Positions 62,881 through 64,000 of a DNA stretch of 64,000 bases are shown here, piece by piece. This DNA is from Nitrospira defluvii (lineage in GTDB: Bacteria > Nitrospirota > Nitrospiria > Nitrospirales > Nitrospiraceae), in assembly GCF_905220995.1 (NCBI RefSeq), contig NZ_CAJNBJ010000001.1, positions 682,001-746,000 on the forward strand, written 5' to 3'. The notes under the pieces are model-generated. The model was not told where the DNA came from, searched no databases, and worked only from the letters and a program-made list of their open reading frames with translations. Both the position numbers and the translations under genes were made by a program. Each line of letters begins with the position of its first letter. Position 1 is the stretch's first letter.

Positions 62881-63687
62881 TCACGCCGACTCGCCATCGT
62901 CGAACGCAGCAGCGAGGGCGCGGTAGTGATCGAGCGTCAGCGTCTCCGCGCGAGCCTGCAAGGGGACTCCGACCGCCTGAAGCGCCGAGGAAATCCGCTC
63001 CGATGGATATCCCTCGTCACGCAACGAATTGACCAACGTCTTTCGCCGGTGAGCAAACGCGGCCCGTACCAGACGCCGGAATCGCTCATACCGGACCGGA
63101 TCGACTTCATCCCGGGCCTTGATAGTGAGACGCACCACTGCGGAGCCGACGGTCGGCCGGGGGCGAAAACAATTCGGCGACACGCGGAAGGCCAGTTCCA
63201 CCTCCGCCGCTTCTTGCGCGAGCACAGAGAGCACTCCATAGTCCTCACTGTCCGGTTTGGCAGCCAATCGCAAGGCTACCTCCGTTTGCAGCATGAGCAC
63301 CAGACGATCGAGACGGGCGCGGGCGTCGAGCAGCGCAAAGAGAATCGGGGTCGAGACATAATACGGAAGGTTCGCCACCACCACCGTGTGCGGCGGCAAG
63401 GTCCCGAAGGGAAAGGCGAGGGCGTCCCCGATCCGAAGGTCGAGGTTGCGACAGTGGCCTAGCGTCTCCTGCAGATGAGGCTGCAATTGCGGGTCGATTT
63501 CGACGGCGATCACCCGCCCGGCCTCCGCGCACAACCCCGCCGTTAACGCGCCCCGTCCCGGTCCAATTTCCAACACCGTATCCTCCGGGCGAAGCGCCGC
63601 CAGGGACACGATCTTGCGGACAATGTTCGGATCGATGAGGAAGTTCTGCCCGAGCCGTTTCAGGGCTGGAGGAAGTGAGGGAGCCAT
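62881..63687 (-). CDS. rsmA: 16S rRNA dimethyladenosine transferase RsmA (KsgA)
   Basis: A 268-residue enzyme that dimethylates the two adjacent adenosines in helix 45 of 16S rRNA. Motifs: LGQNFLIDPNIVRKI, EIGPGRGALT (SAM site), VIAVEIDPQL, VVANLPYYVSTPIL (catalytic NLPY), FRPRPTVGSAVV and AFAHRRKTLVNSL. The start is supported by GGCGAGG directly upstream. It follows the small gene at 63704 by 16 bp and precedes ftsK by 99 bp. Confidence 0.96.
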   Translation of the reverse strand: MAPSLPPALKRLGQNFLIDPNIVRKIVSLAALRPEDTVLEIGPGRGALTAGLCAEAGRVIAVEIDPQLQPHLQETLGHCRNLDLRIGDALAFPFGTLPPHTVVVANLPYYVSTPILFALLDARARLDRLVLMLQTEVALRLAAKPDSEDYGVLSVLAQEAAEVELAFRVSPNCFRPRPTVGSAVVRLTIKARDEVDPVRYERFRRLVRAAFAHRRKTLVNSLRDEGYPSERISSALQAVGVPLQARAETLTLDHYRALAAAFDDGESA

Positions 63688-63703
63688 AACCTCGCCCTGT
63701 CAG

Positions 63704-63994
63704 CTAGCCGGCGGTCGGCGGGGCCGCGGCCCGAATGCGAGTGGCGAGTGCCACGAGGTAGGAGCGATAACTGTCTACCTCGTCGGTAAACTCTTCGATC
63801 AAATCGTTGGTGAAGGACATGCCGGGAGTTTTTCGCGCCAGCTCATCAGCCGCGTTCTGTCCGGCATGTTGCTGAAGCAGAGCGACGGTCCGAATTTTCC
63901 ACTGCCCCATTCGCTCTGTGCCCAAGGTGGTATTGAAGTCCTGGACGGTCCGCTTTGCAATCGCGTCCAATTCCTTCACCTGCTGATCGATCAT
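63704..63994 (-). CDS. Small helical protein of unknown function
   Basis: A 96-residue, probably all-helical acidic protein (MIDQQVKELDAIAKRTVQDF...). The ATG at 63994 is close to the window edge; the frame is open to the edge, so an earlier start outside cannot be excluded. It ends 16 bp before rsmA and may be co-transcribed with it. I do not recognise a family. Confidence 0.65.
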   Translation of the reverse strand: MIDQQVKELDAIAKRTVQDFNTTLGTERMGQWKIRTVALLQQHAGQNAADELARKTPGMSFTNDLIEEFTDEVDSYRSYLVALATRIRAAAPPTAG

Positions 63995-64000
63995 GGTCGC

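Noticed and set aside
1-64000. tRNA, rRNA and CRISPR loci
   Set aside because: No cloverleaf with conserved arms, no rRNA stretch and no regularly spaced repeats were seen on reading; short non-coding RNAs cannot be excluded.

Overview
The window looks like a piece of a Nitrospirota (Nitrospira-like) chromosome. It is GC-rich, packed with multi-PAS histidine kinases, and carries a Gram-negative envelope set (LolA, FadL, two TonB receptors). It also holds a NirJ/AhbD-like radical SAM gene and several proteins with the PCP_red domain of protochlorophyllide reductase, in what is not obviously a phototroph. The lineage is inferred from gene content; no rRNA or tRNA gene was found and no CRISPR array was seen.

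Layout. 1-5.4 kb: two hybrid kinases (the first cut by the window edge), one with a FixL-type putative haem PAS, followed by a long inverted-repeat element. 5.6-10.6 kb: a UPF0114 membrane protein and a patatin phospholipase fused to a GNAT domain. 10.7-16.6 kb, minus strand: a six-PAS NarL-type kinase with two LuxR-type regulators and a lone receiver. 16.7-21.6 kb: a HerA-like ATPase, an outer-membrane protein, a lipoprotein, a 30-residue membrane peptide and a DUF486 protein. 21.6-30.4 kb is partly accessory. It has a frameshifted uracil-DNA-glycosylase-like gene, a uvrA without the usual insertion domain, a chemoreceptor-like plus di-iron (ODP-like) gene pair, a MntA/HepT pair whose toxin has a nonsense codon, and a superfamily 1 helicase cut by an IS481-type element.

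30.5-37.3 kb: ubiE, a B12-type radical SAM gene, a universal-stress-protein fusion with three PCP_red domains and a zinc ribbon, a NirJ-like radical SAM gene that also ends in PCP_red, and a CopD/HemJ-like membrane protein. I read 31.4-37.3 kb as the best candidate for an undescribed, tetrapyrrole-linked system. 37.6-43.5 kb: a RoxA-like di-haem cytochrome, a kinase with a V4R-like input domain, and a FadL porin; together they could sense, import and oxidise a hydrophobic compound. 43.5-44.7 kb: a short zone dense in palindromes around a 41-residue membrane protein and a ribbon-helix-helix regulator.

44.9-58.5 kb: a run of same-strand genes from outer membrane to cytoplasm (two tandem TonB receptors, a kinase-less receiver plus seven-PAS protein, an ABC-type binding protein coupled to a transmembrane kinase, and a receiver-PAS-GAF kinase). 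It looks like an envelope-spanning sensory system. 58.6-64 kb, minus strand: a 2OG-Fe(II) oxygenase, a second copy of the inverted-repeat element, and the housekeeping genes lolA, ftsK and rsmA, plus a small unknown gene.
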